Shown piece by piece: positions 43,346 through 51,176 of a stretch of DNA of 64,000 nucleotides (position 1 is the stretch's first letter; the number at the start of each line of letters is the position of its first letter). The notes below the pieces were generated by a model. That model saw nothing but the letters and a program-made list of their open reading frames with translations. It was not told the DNA's origin and made no database searches. The translations under genes and the position numbers were made by a program. The DNA is taken from assembly GCA_021773015.1 (NCBI GenBank), contig JAJFKW010000001.1:434001-498000 (forward strand), written 5' to 3'. The stretch is from Woeseia sp. GTDB taxonomy: Bacteria > Pseudomonadota > Gammaproteobacteria > Steroidobacterales > Woeseiaceae.

Positions 43346-43490
43346 AAGCCGGTCCCGCTGGGCCCGGCTCTTTTCATTTTTGGTAGCGGGGGCGCGATTC
43401 TTCCTTTATAGCCAGCAACCACCCCCGACGATCGTGCCGCTGGTCTGACTCACCTGAATCGCGACTTTCGCGTGAAGCGGCCATTCGATC
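43346..43490 (-). repeat. tRNA-fMet 3'-end scar with terminator and flank (copy C)
   Basis: Terminator AGCCGG-T-CCC-GCT-GGG-C-CCGGCT followed by TTTT (43347-43375), core TGGTAGCGGGGGCGCGATT (43381-43399), the ~65-nt flank TTCCTTTATAGCCAGCAACC... shared with H, I and J, and a GCGACTTTCG..GAAGCGGCCATTCG palindrome. The 43045-43606 gap holds copies B and C and no gene. Confidence 0.78.
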
Positions 43491-43506
43491 TCCCCGGAGA
43501 ATGCTC

Positions 43507-43540
43507 CATTGACAGTCCGCCTTCGGCCAAGAGCGGACAT
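43507..43540. repeat. short palindromic intergenic repeat
   Basis: CAGTCCGCCTTCGGCC..AAGAGCGGACATTG, an additional member of the palindromic family immediately right of copy C. Confidence 0.55.
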
Positions 43541-43606
43541 TGCTTGCCGCCCGATCGCAACTTAACAAGAAGAAAAAACTAATCGCCATCCATGGCTTAA
43601 GTGGCT

Positions 43607-44425
43607 CTACATACGCGGGCTCGCCTGCGCGAAGGTCCACTGGTGGCCGGCTAGGTCTTTCGCCGTAAACCAGCGGGCGCCGTGGTGAATGGGCTCTTCG
43701 ATTATCTCAGCCTCGCGTTGCTTTAACTGCTGGTACTGTGCGTCTAAATCGTCGACAAACACCCAGGGGATGTGCGTAACACCTTCGGCCTCGCCCGGTC
43801 GCGCAATCAAAATGAGCGATGCGTTACCGATGTGAAACTCAATCCAGGTGTGGTCGGTGAACTCATCTGGTATGTGCGAGGCAGGGACAAACCCAAAAAC
43901 GTCCTGCAACCAATGCGCGGCGGCAACCGGATCAGCGTAGTGCACAGCGAGGGCGAGTTTCGCCATCTGCATTGGTTCGTGCGCTTCTTGCACGCGCCGG
44001 TCGAACCATCGCGCGAGCCAGGTTGGGGTAACGCGCACCCAGGCGGTGCCGCCGCGGTCTTCGCCATTGATCGTTGCGACAACGGTGATGCGTGTGCCCG
44101 TGCCGATTGGTTCGAACAACACTTCGGTGTCTACGTCGTCGATAACGCTTTTCCAAGCGAGGCGCACACCGGGCTCCCATTGGGTGATGGTCGCAAGCTC
44201 GAGTCCGTCGCAGGTATCTAGGTCGTATACCTCCAATACACTGCCGCCCAGCCTTGGCTCAATGCGCATCTCATAGGCACGCGTTGAATCGTGAAAGTTG
44301 ATGGGTCCTTGCAACCACCAACAGCTCACCTCTTCGGTAAACACTTTGAAGGCGGTTGCGGGGTCGACTGCGACGTCGACGGAGGATGAAATGGAGTTTG
44401 GCTCGCTCATGGGTTGCTCGCTCAT
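43607..44425 (-). CDS. SRPBCC-VOC fusion protein
   Basis: 272-residue fusion of an AHSA1-like SRPBCC domain (about 10-145; SVDVAVDPATAFKVFTEEV, ITQWEPGVRLAWK, TGTRITVVATINGEDRGG) and a VOC domain (about 155-270; LAVHYADPVAAAHWLQDVFGF, DHTWIEFHIGNASLIL, HHGARWFTAKDLAGHQWTFAQ). Both halves are small-ligand folds. The ArsR gene lies 35 nt upstream on the same strand. The ATG at 44425 follows AAGGA; a second ATG five codons later is possible. The ligand is unknown. Confidence 0.85.
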   Translation of the reverse strand: MSEQPMSEPNSISSSVDVAVDPATAFKVFTEEVSCWWLQGPINFHDSTRAYEMRIEPRLGGSVLEVYDLDTCDGLELATITQWEPGVRLAWKSVIDDVDTEVLFEPIGTGTRITVVATINGEDRGGTAWVRVTPTWLARWFDRRVQEAHEPMQMAKLALAVHYADPVAAAHWLQDVFGFVPASHIPDEFTDHTWIEFHIGNASLILIARPGEAEGVTHIPWVFVDDLDAQYQQLKQREAEIIEEPIHHGARWFTAKDLAGHQWTFAQASPRM

Positions 44426-44460
44426 TGATCTAATCCTTACCTAGTGTCTTTGCTGTCTGA

Positions 44461-44799
44461 CTATTCTGCTTGCCGTTCTACGTGTTCTTTAAATGACTGC
44501 AGCTGGGCATCCCACCGCTGCTGCAGCTGTTCTAACCAGCGGCGCATGTCGTTCATTGCGTTGGGCTGCAGGTGGAAAACGCGCGACCGCGCGTCGTGGG
44601 CGGGACGTTCATCTCGCGCAATACCCGCATCCAGCAAGATCCGCAGGTGCTTACTCATGCGTGATCGGGTGACGCCGGTTGCGTCGGCCAGATCACTGGC
44701 GCGATGCGGCTGCTGCACAAGCAGCTCTACAATCGCGCGTCGTGTAGGGTCGGCGAGGGCGTCGAGCTTGCTGTCGAGGGCGGTCATTTGATTCATCAT
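44461..44799 (-). CDS. ArsR-family transcriptional regulator
   Basis: 112-residue winged-helix regulator with LDALADPTRRAIVELLVQQPHRASDLADATGVTRSRMSKHLRILLDAGI (signature residues about 13-60, helix-turn-helix central). No cysteine pair for metal sensing. It forms a two-gene unit with the SRPBCC-VOC fusion and probably represses it. Three closely spaced ATGs allow starts at 44799, 44796 or 44787; none has a strong ribosome-binding site. It is the second ArsR-SRPBCC pair in this window, with only family-level similarity to the one at 23,202. Confidence 0.88.
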   Translation of the reverse strand: MMNQMTALDSKLDALADPTRRAIVELLVQQPHRASDLADATGVTRSRMSKHLRILLDAGIARDERPAHDARSRVFHLQPNAMNDMRRWLEQLQQRWDAQLQSFKEHVERQAE

Positions 44800-44803
44800 A
44801 TAG

Positions 44804-44814
44804 GAAATAATTTC
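44804..44814 (-). promoter_or_regulatory. operator-like palindrome before the ArsR gene
   Basis: Perfect 11-bp inverted repeat GAAAT-A-ATTTC five bases before the ArsR start codon, a possible autoregulatory site. Short, so of limited weight. Confidence 0.35.
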
Positions 44815-44990
44815 ACAAAAACGAAACTAAATCAACCACGAGTTCGCTCCTGCCACACCAGGCGAGGTCGAATATGTGACTGGTCTCGCGGAGATACGGG
44901 TTTGAGGCGAAGAGTTTTGTGACGGGAGCCTGCAGTGCTCACAACCATCCGTCCGCAACGGGTCAGTAGCAGACCTTTACGATCCTACCA

Positions 44991-45020
44991 CTCGAATGGC
45001 TGCTTTGGGCAGCGCAAAAG
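44991..45020. repeat. short palindromic intergenic repeat
   Basis: CACTCGAATGGCTGCTTTGGGC.. resembles the left half of the palindromic family (compare 38655). It lies between the ArsR gene and the initiator tRNA; the right half is diverged. The rest of 44815-45086 shows no gene. Confidence 0.45.
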
Positions 45021-45086
45021 GCACCTAGTGGCGACACTCGAAGTTAACGGGGAGCGCTTGGCCCTGCTGGCACAGGAGGTCGCAAA

Positions 45087-45114
45087 GAAAAGCCCCAAGC
45101 AAAAACAAGGGGCT
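45087..45114 (-). terminator. terminator of the initiator tRNA gene
   Basis: AGCCCC (45091-45096) pairs with GGGGCT (45109-45114) across a 12-nt loop, followed on the - strand by TTTC. It ends the tRNA transcript 8 nt after the CCA end and is partly duplicated in copy B. Confidence 0.75.
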
Positions 45115-45121
45115 ATAAAGA

Positions 45122-45198
45122 TGGTAGCGGGGGCAGGATTTGAACCTGCGACCTTCGGGTTATGAGCCCGACGAGCTGCCAGACTGCTCCACCCCGCA
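45122..45198 (-). tRNA. initiator tRNA-fMet (anticodon CAT)
   Basis: 77-nt tRNA with encoded CCA. The anticodon arm has three consecutive G:C pairs (GGG/CCC) next to loop CTCATAA, and positions 1 and 72 are mismatched (U-U); both are initiator features. The T arm GGTTCAAATCC is canonical. In E. coli the equivalent metY gene precedes rimP; here it follows nuoN and faces the accessory region, and its 3' end is the source of the repeated scars. Confidence 0.96.
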
Positions 45199-45212
45199 TC
45201 AGTAGGGGCGGC

Positions 45213-45241
45213 ATAATACAAACTGGGCTCATTATTTACAA
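45213..45241 (-). promoter_or_regulatory. promoter of the initiator tRNA
   Basis: On the - strand TTGTAA (45241-45236), 17 bp, TATTAT (45218-45213), followed by a G+C-rich discriminator (GCCGCCCC) typical of stable-RNA promoters that respond to ppGpp/DksA. Confidence 0.75.
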
Positions 45242-45284
45242 CCCGTGAAGCCACTATATTTTTGAGTTTCAAAGACATTAAGTC

Positions 45285-45304
45285 GCTAGAGAAAATTCTC
45301 TAGC
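45285..45304 (-). other. hairpin over the nuoN stop codon
   Basis: GCTAGAGA/TCTCTAGC stem with a 4-nt loop spans the nuoN stop. It lacks a T-run, so it is more likely an mRNA 3'-end stabiliser or processing site between nuo mRNA and the tRNA than a terminator. Confidence 0.4.
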
Positions 45305-46733
45305 TCATCACCCGAATACAAAGTGATAAAAGCCAACCCGGCATCAGGCCAAGTCCCAGAATTGCAAGGCTATTTAGGCTCAAAACCAATTGTGTGTCCC
45401 TGCCTGTTTGAAACACCGATTTATCGTCCGCTGCATCAAAATACATATACCAGACAACTCTGAGGTAATAAAAAGCACCGACCACCGAAGCCAATACGGC
45501 AAGAACGGCGAGTTCCGCAAATCCTGCGCTCAGTAGCGCGTCAATCACACTCAACTTCGCGAAAAATCCTACCCAGGGCGGGACCCCTGCCATGCCGAAC
45601 ATAACGAATAACATCATCAGAGCGAACCAGGGGCTGCGACTGTTAAGACCTTTGAAGTCTGCGAGATTCTCAGCTTCATAACCTTGTCGGCTCAACAGAA
45701 TTATCATGCCGAAAGCAGCAGCCGCCATCACCACGTATGTCAATGAGTAATACAACGCTGCTGCATAACCTTGTGCAGATCCCGTAAACACGGCCAGCAA
45801 AATGAAACCGACGTGGGCGATGGCTGAATAACCCAACATTCGTTTGATGTTGGTTTGTGCTATGGCTACGATATTGCCAATTAACAACGAGAGTACGGCG
45901 ACCACCATAATCATGCCCTGCCAGGCCGCGTGCTGGTCACCAAATGCGCCTACAAGGATGCGCAGTATCAGCGCAAGCGCCGCGAGCTTCGGAGCAGATG
46001 CGATGTACAACGTCACTGGAGAACGCGCGCCCTGGTAGACATCCGGCAACCACATATGAAACGGCACAGCGCCAAACTTGAATGCAATACCAACAATCAG
46101 AAAGGCCAAACCAAACCATAGTGACAAGCCGTTCAATTGGGGATTTGCCGCCAACGTCGCGGCAATGACATCGAATTGCAGCGACCCGGTCACGCCGTAA
46201 ACCCAGGAAATACCGTAGAGCAATGCACCAGATGCAATGGCGCCCAATACAAAGTACTTCATTGCCGATTCAGCAGCTTTTGCGGAATCGCGTTCGAACG
46301 CGACTAAGGCATACAAAGAAAGCGACAGAGTTTCGAGACCGAGATACATCGTCAACATGCTGTTGGCAGATATCATGATCAGCATGCCGAGCAGGCCAAA
46401 CATTCCAAGCAAGTAGTATTCGCCGCGTAGCAGTTTGTTCTGTTGTAAATAGTCTCTGGAATAAAGAAAACCGACAGCAACTGTCAGCACGCACGCAAGC
46501 TTCAAGACATGCGACAGTCCATCACTGATATAACTTCCATCGAACATCACAGTATCGCCGCCCGATCCACTAACAACGATCGAATATGCGGTCACAAACA
46601 ATGAAGCAATGCTGAGCCAAACCGTAACAACGCGGTTTTCATCACTCACGAAAAGATCGGCCAACAAAACCAGGCAGATTAACGACAACAATGTTATTTC
46701 GGGGGCGGCAGGTAACAGGGAAGCAAATGTCAT
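45300..46733 (-). CDS. nuoN: NADH-quinone oxidoreductase subunit N
   Basis: 477-residue antiporter-like membrane subunit of complex I, one of three proton-channel subunits. About fourteen hydrophobic segments are visible, with conserved stretches such as LGLETLSLSLYALVAFERDS, FKFGAVPFHMWLPDVYQGA and QTNIKRMLGYSAIAHVGF, which carry channel lysines. Last gene of the nuo operon, one base after nuoM; the initiator tRNA follows about 100 nt downstream on the same strand with its own promoter. Confidence 0.97.
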   Translation of the reverse strand: MTFASLLPAAPEITLLSLICLVLLADLFVSDENRVVTVWLSIASLFVTAYSIVVSGSGGDTVMFDGSYISDGLSHVLKLACVLTVAVGFLYSRDYLQQNKLLRGEYYLLGMFGLLGMLIMISANSMLTMYLGLETLSLSLYALVAFERDSAKAAESAMKYFVLGAIASGALLYGISWVYGVTGSLQFDVIAATLAANPQLNGLSLWFGLAFLIVGIAFKFGAVPFHMWLPDVYQGARSPVTLYIASAPKLAALALILRILVGAFGDQHAAWQGMIMVVAVLSLLIGNIVAIAQTNIKRMLGYSAIAHVGFILLAVFTGSAQGYAAALYYSLTYVVMAAAAFGMIILLSRQGYEAENLADFKGLNSRSPWFALMMLFVMFGMAGVPPWVGFFAKLSVIDALLSAGFAELAVLAVLASVVGAFYYLRVVWYMYFDAADDKSVFQTGRDTQLVLSLNSLAILGLGLMPGWLLSLCIRVMS

Positions 46734-46734
46734 C

Positions 46735-48270
46735 TTAGGCTCCCGGTATCTTGGATTGGCTAACTTGCTGAATGAGTTGTTCCACCGTTGCAGACATCAT
46801 ATCGATCAGCGGCGCCGGCCAGAGACCGACAAGCAACACAGCAGCAGCGAGAATTCCGAGTACAACGAACTCACGCGTATTGAGGTCCTGCAACGCCGCC
46901 ACGTTTGAATTAGCGACATCACCATAGATGACGCGTTTGACCATCCACAATGTATACGCAGCACCGAGAATCAGCGTCGTTGCCGCAAAAAACGCGTACC
47001 AAAAGTTTGCTTTGAAACTGGCCAGAATCACCATGAACTCGCCAACAAAACCAGAAGTGCCTGGAAGGCCCGCATTCGCCATCGCGAAAAACACCATAAA
47101 TGCAGCAAACCATGGCATCGTATTGGCGACGCCGCCGTAGTCGCCAATCTGTCTGCTATGCATTCGGTCATATAGTACGCCGACACACAGGAACATGGCG
47201 CCTGACACCAGGCCGTGCGAGATCATCTGTACCAAGCCGCCCGTTACGCCAAGTTCGGCCCCTGACCCGCTTTCTACGGCAACTGACCAAACAATGAACA
47301 TGCCAAGCGTAACGAATCCCATGTGCGCGATTGACGAGTAGGCAATCAGTTTTTTCATGTCTTTCTGAACCAACGCCACCAGACCGATGTATCCCACCGC
47401 AATGAGTGACAAGACGATCATAAAGAATGAAAAATACTCACTGCCATCGGGCACCATCGGCAGAGAAAGCCGGACAAATCCGTAGCCGCCCATCTTCAAC
47501 ATGATTGCCGCCAATATGACGGACCCACCCGTTGGTGCTTCAACGTGCGCATCTGGCAACCAGGTATGCACCGGCCACATGGGCACCTTGACGGCAAAAG
47601 CCAATAAAAATGCAATGAAAATAAATTGTTGTTCGCGCAACGATAGCGCGACATCGCCGAATGCGAAGAAATCAAAACTGCCAGCTTTTCCATAAAGGTA
47701 GATAAACGCTACCAGCATTAGCACGGAGCCAAGAAATGTGTACAAAAAGAACTTAATGGTCGCGTACACGCGACGCTCGCCACCCCAAATGCCAATAATG
47801 AGAAACATTGGTACCAACATCGCTTCCCAGAATACATAGAAGAGAATTGCGTCTAGTGCCGCGAAAACACCAATCATCAACCCTTCCAATATCAGAAAGG
47901 CCGCAAAATATTGGGCCGGCCGCGATTTGATGTTGTCCCAGCCAGCAACAATGACCAGCGGTGTGATAAATGCTGTCAGAAGAATCAGCGGCGCGGATAT
48001 GCCGTCAACACCCAAATAGTAGTCCGCGTTGAACGCGCCGATCCACGAATCGCGTTCAACGAACTGCATCGTTGCGAGAGAGCCATCAAAATGCAGGTAT
48101 AAGAACCCGCTTAGCAACAAAGTCAGCAGCGACACCGCGAGCGCTAGGACCCGCATACCCGCCGCACGCGACGATGCTGAATCGTCCGCGTCGCCTGCGA
48201 GCAATACGGTGATTCCACCGATAATTGGCAGCCAAATGAGTACGCTCAGAATGTTCGTCGTTAAGTCCAC
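46735..48270 (-). CDS. nuoM: NADH-quinone oxidoreductase subunit M
   Basis: 511-residue antiporter-like subunit. Signature regions are FYVFWEAMLVPMFLIIGIWGG (with the conserved Glu), FAVKVPMWPVHTWLPDAHVEAPT, and QKDMKKLIAYSSIAHMGFV (channel lysines). About fourteen membrane spans. It follows nuoL after 4 nt and precedes nuoN by one base, consistent with a single polycistronic mRNA. Confidence 0.97.
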   Translation of the reverse strand: MDLTTNILSVLIWLPIIGGITVLLAGDADDSASSRAAGMRVLALAVSLLTLLLSGFLYLHFDGSLATMQFVERDSWIGAFNADYYLGVDGISAPLILLTAFITPLVIVAGWDNIKSRPAQYFAAFLILEGLMIGVFAALDAILFYVFWEAMLVPMFLIIGIWGGERRVYATIKFFLYTFLGSVLMLVAFIYLYGKAGSFDFFAFGDVALSLREQQFIFIAFLLAFAVKVPMWPVHTWLPDAHVEAPTGGSVILAAIMLKMGGYGFVRLSLPMVPDGSEYFSFFMIVLSLIAVGYIGLVALVQKDMKKLIAYSSIAHMGFVTLGMFIVWSVAVESGSGAELGVTGGLVQMISHGLVSGAMFLCVGVLYDRMHSRQIGDYGGVANTMPWFAAFMVFFAMANAGLPGTSGFVGEFMVILASFKANFWYAFFAATTLILGAAYTLWMVKRVIYGDVANSNVAALQDLNTREFVVLGILAAAVLLVGLWPAPLIDMMSATVEQLIQQVSQSKIPGA

Positions 48271-48274
48271 TGCG

Positions 48275-50242
48275 CTAGCTCAACCACAATAGCCAGGCAA
48301 GAAACAAAGCCAGGGCGAAAATCATCGCGAACGCATAATGGTACAAATATCCGGTCTGCAACTGCCGCATTACGCCTGCGAGACGGCGCACACTATTCGC
48401 GGTACCATTTACCATTAATCCATCGATAAGAAATTCATCGCCTTTTCGCCATAGCAGCGAACCTATGCGGCGACCACCGCCGGCAAATCCCTTGATCCAC
48501 AATTCATCAAAGTAATACTTGCGATCGAGCAACGTATACAAAGGCGACAATTTGTCACGCAACCGGCCCGGAATTTCAGGCCGATACAAATACAAGATCC
48601 AAGCGGTGATCGCGCCCGACACGGCTAACCAGACGGCCGGTTGTGTCAGCGCATGACCAATAAATGCGGCGCTGGACGTAAATCGAGTGCCCATCCCGGA
48701 AAGCACGTCGTGTCCAGCAAGGACCTGTATGGAACCGCCGAAATAGTCGCCAAACAGAATCGGTCCGATGGTGAACCAGCCAATAATGGCGGACGGAATC
48801 GCCAGCAAGATCAACGGCGCAGTAACGACCCACGGCGATTCATGTAGGTGCGACTTGGTTTTCTTATCCATGCGTTCCTTGCCGTGGAACACCAGAAAAA
48901 ACATCCGGAATGAATACAGCGCAGTGACAAACACGCCTAGCAACACGCTCAAGTACGCAATCCAATAGATCATTCCTTGACCATGCCAATGCGATTCCTT
49001 GACCGCCTCAATCAAGGCGTCTTTGGAAAAGAATCCGGAGCTCCCGGGGAACCCGATCAAGGCTAAAGTTCCGATCAAAGACGTCCAATATGTAATCGGC
49101 ATATATTTGCGCAGGCCGCCCATCTTGCGGATATCTTGTTCGTGATGCATCGCAATGATGACGGAGCCTGCAGCCAAAAATAACAACGCCTTGAAGAATG
49201 CATGCGTCATCAGATGGAAGATTGCCGCGCTATAGGCAGAAACGCCCAACGCAACGGTCATATAACCCAATTGCGAAAGTGTGGAATAGGCAACCACCCG
49301 CTTGATGTCATTTTGCACAATTCCGAGAAGACCCATGAAAAAGGCCGTCACCGCACCAATGGTTAGAACGACGGCAAGCGCCGTTTCGGATAATTCGAAC
49401 AGCGGCGACATTCTGGCCACCATGAATATCCCAGCTGTCACCATAGTCGCCGCATGTATAAGAGCGGAAATCGGCGTTGGACCTTCCATCGAATCCGGCA
49501 GCCAGACATGTAATGGCGCCTGTGCGGACTTACCCATGGCACCGATGAACAGGCAAATGCAGATAACGGTCATCGCGTTCCAAGCGGTGTCGCCGAATAT
49601 CGTAATTGATTGTGCCGCAATATTATCGGCGCTTGCGAAAACCGTTTGATAGTCCAGCGAATTGGTAAACAGTACGACACCCGCGATGCCCAAAATGAAA
49701 CCAAAATCGCCGACTCGGTTTACCAGGAATGCTTTCAAATTTGCGAATATTGCAGTTTCTTTCTTGAACCAAAATCCAATTAACAAATAAGAAACCAATC
49801 CCACAGCTTCCCAACCGAAAAACAGCTGTAAGAAATTATTCGCCATTACCAGCATCAGCATCGCGAAAGTGAACAACGATATGAAACTAAAAAATCGCTG
49901 ATAACCCGGGTCGTCTCGCATATAGCCGATCGTGTAAATGTGCACCATTAGCGAAACAAAAGTCACCACCACCATCATGAGCGCAGTTAGTCGATCAATC
50001 AGGAAACCGACTTCCATTCGGAGTCCATCGCTTACCGCCCAGGTGTAAACACTGTAATTTTCTGCGACCCCACCATCAAAATACAAATGCTTAAAAACGA
50101 TAAGCGAAAGAACACAGGAAAGACCAACCGCCAAAACGGTGATCCAATGTGCTGCAGCCCGACCGATCTGTCGGCCAAACAATCCCGCAACGATTGCGGC
50201 CGCCAAGGGCGCGAGAACGATAGTTAGATGATAGCTGTGCAT
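48275..50242 (-). CDS. nuoL: NADH-quinone oxidoreductase subunit L
   Basis: 655-residue distal antiporter-like subunit, with the long C-terminal lateral helix region expected after about residue 520. Conserved segments: LQLFFGWEAVGLVSYLLIGFW, MGKSAQAPLHVWLPDSMEGPTP, and QNDIKRVVAYSTLSQLGYM. Length is typical for bacterial NuoL. It is separated from nuoK by 17 nt. Confidence 0.97.
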   Translation of the reverse strand: MHSYHLTIVLAPLAAAIVAGLFGRQIGRAAAHWITVLAVGLSCVLSLIVFKHLYFDGGVAENYSVYTWAVSDGLRMEVGFLIDRLTALMMVVVTFVSLMVHIYTIGYMRDDPGYQRFFSFISLFTFAMLMLVMANNFLQLFFGWEAVGLVSYLLIGFWFKKETAIFANLKAFLVNRVGDFGFILGIAGVVLFTNSLDYQTVFASADNIAAQSITIFGDTAWNAMTVICICLFIGAMGKSAQAPLHVWLPDSMEGPTPISALIHAATMVTAGIFMVARMSPLFELSETALAVVLTIGAVTAFFMGLLGIVQNDIKRVVAYSTLSQLGYMTVALGVSAYSAAIFHLMTHAFFKALLFLAAGSVIIAMHHEQDIRKMGGLRKYMPITYWTSLIGTLALIGFPGSSGFFSKDALIEAVKESHWHGQGMIYWIAYLSVLLGVFVTALYSFRMFFLVFHGKERMDKKTKSHLHESPWVVTAPLILLAIPSAIIGWFTIGPILFGDYFGGSIQVLAGHDVLSGMGTRFTSSAAFIGHALTQPAVWLAVSGAITAWILYLYRPEIPGRLRDKLSPLYTLLDRKYYFDELWIKGFAGGGRRIGSLLWRKGDEFLIDGLMVNGTANSVRRLAGVMRQLQTGYLYHYAFAMIFALALFLAWLLWLS

Positions 50243-50259
50243 TGCTTCGTCGCTTCCCG

Positions 50260-50565
50260 CTAACCTTTCATTGAATCAAGTTCTTGTACATTGATAGAGC
50301 GTTGATTGCGGAATAATACGACCAGTATCGCCAGACCAATCGCCGCTTCCGCTGCCGCAACGGTAAGAATAAAGAACACAAATACTTGCCCGGTTTCATC
50401 ACCCAGATGACGGGAAAACGCAATGAAATTAAAATTCACAGCGAGCAGCATCAACTCAATGCACATAAGCAGCAAAATCAGATTTCGCCGATTAATGAAA
50501 ATGCCAGCAACGCTCATCGCAAACAAAACAGCTGAAATCGTCAAGTAATGTTGCAAACCGATCAT
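50260..50565 (-). CDS. nuoK: NADH-quinone oxidoreductase subunit K
   Basis: 101-residue small membrane subunit with three hydrophobic helices and the conserved membrane glutamates ([11 protein letters not shown] in helix 2 and [13 protein letters not shown] in helix 3) needed for proton transfer. Its start overlaps the nuoJ stop by 4 nt, so translation is coupled. Confidence 0.96.
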   Translation of the reverse strand: MIGLQHYLTISAVLFAMSVAGIFINRRNLILLLMCIELMLLAVNFNFIAFSRHLGDETGQVFVFFILTVAAAEAAIGLAILVVLFRNQRSINVQELDSMKG

Positions 50566-51164
50566 GAATTACTCTCCGCGTCCATTTTCACGACACGGAC
50601 ACGATCCTTAGCCGACACGGCAACTTGATTTGAAATATTCTGTTGCTTCAACCCTGGGCGCCTACGCATCGTTAATGTAATTGCTGCAATGATTGCAAGA
50701 AGCAGAATGACTGCTGCAATTTCGAAAGCATATACATGCTCGGTATACAGAATGGCCCCCAGCGCTTTGGTATTGCTATAGCCTTCTGGCGTTGCGGCGA
50801 AGCCAAGCGTTTCCGTGTTTGCTTGTCCGCGAAGCCAAATGATCTGCACGAGTTCGAACACCATTACGACAGCAACGACTAGGCCTAGCGGCGCGTATCG
50901 AGTTAGTCCGCCCTGCACTCGTTCAACATTAATGTCGAGCATCATCACAACAAACAGGAACAGCACCATAACAGCGCCGACATAGACCAGCACTAACACT
51001 ATTGCCAGAAATTCCGCTTCCGCGAGCAGCCATAGCACAGCGCTCTGGAAAAATGCGAGAACCAAGAACATGACTGCGTGAACCGGGTTGCGTGAAAAAA
51101 TGACGCCGAGCGCCGCTATAAATAAAACAGCGGCAAATAAGTAAAAGAGTATTGTGTGTAACAA
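50562..51164 (-). CDS. nuoJ: NADH-quinone oxidoreductase subunit J
   Basis: 200-residue membrane subunit with five predicted helices. The family core [22 protein letters not shown] and [26 protein letters not shown], with the helix-3 break region, is clear. The C-terminal ~40 residues are a polar tail. It sits between nuoI (12 nt) and nuoK (4-nt overlap). Confidence 0.96.
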   Translation of the reverse strand: MLHTILFYLFAAVLFIAALGVIFSRNPVHAVMFLVLAFFQSAVLWLLAEAEFLAIVLVLVYVGAVMVLFLFVVMMLDINVERVQGGLTRYAPLGLVVAVVMVFELVQIIWLRGQANTETLGFAATPEGYSNTKALGAILYTEHVYAFEIAAVILLLAIIAAITLTMRRRPGLKQQNISNQVAVSAKDRVRVVKMDAESNS

Positions 51165-51176
51165 ACTCGAATTCCT

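Noticed and set aside
26648-43490. CRISPR array
   Set aside because: The repeated cores are far apart, differ between copies and alternate with genes; no regular spacers and no cas genes.
12602-45121. Classical integrative element or prophage
   Set aside because: No integrase, relaxase, replication, phage structural or transposase gene is found in the region.
45285-45304. Intrinsic terminator after nuoN
   Set aside because: Good 8-bp stem but no T-run on the - strand; kept only as a hairpin.
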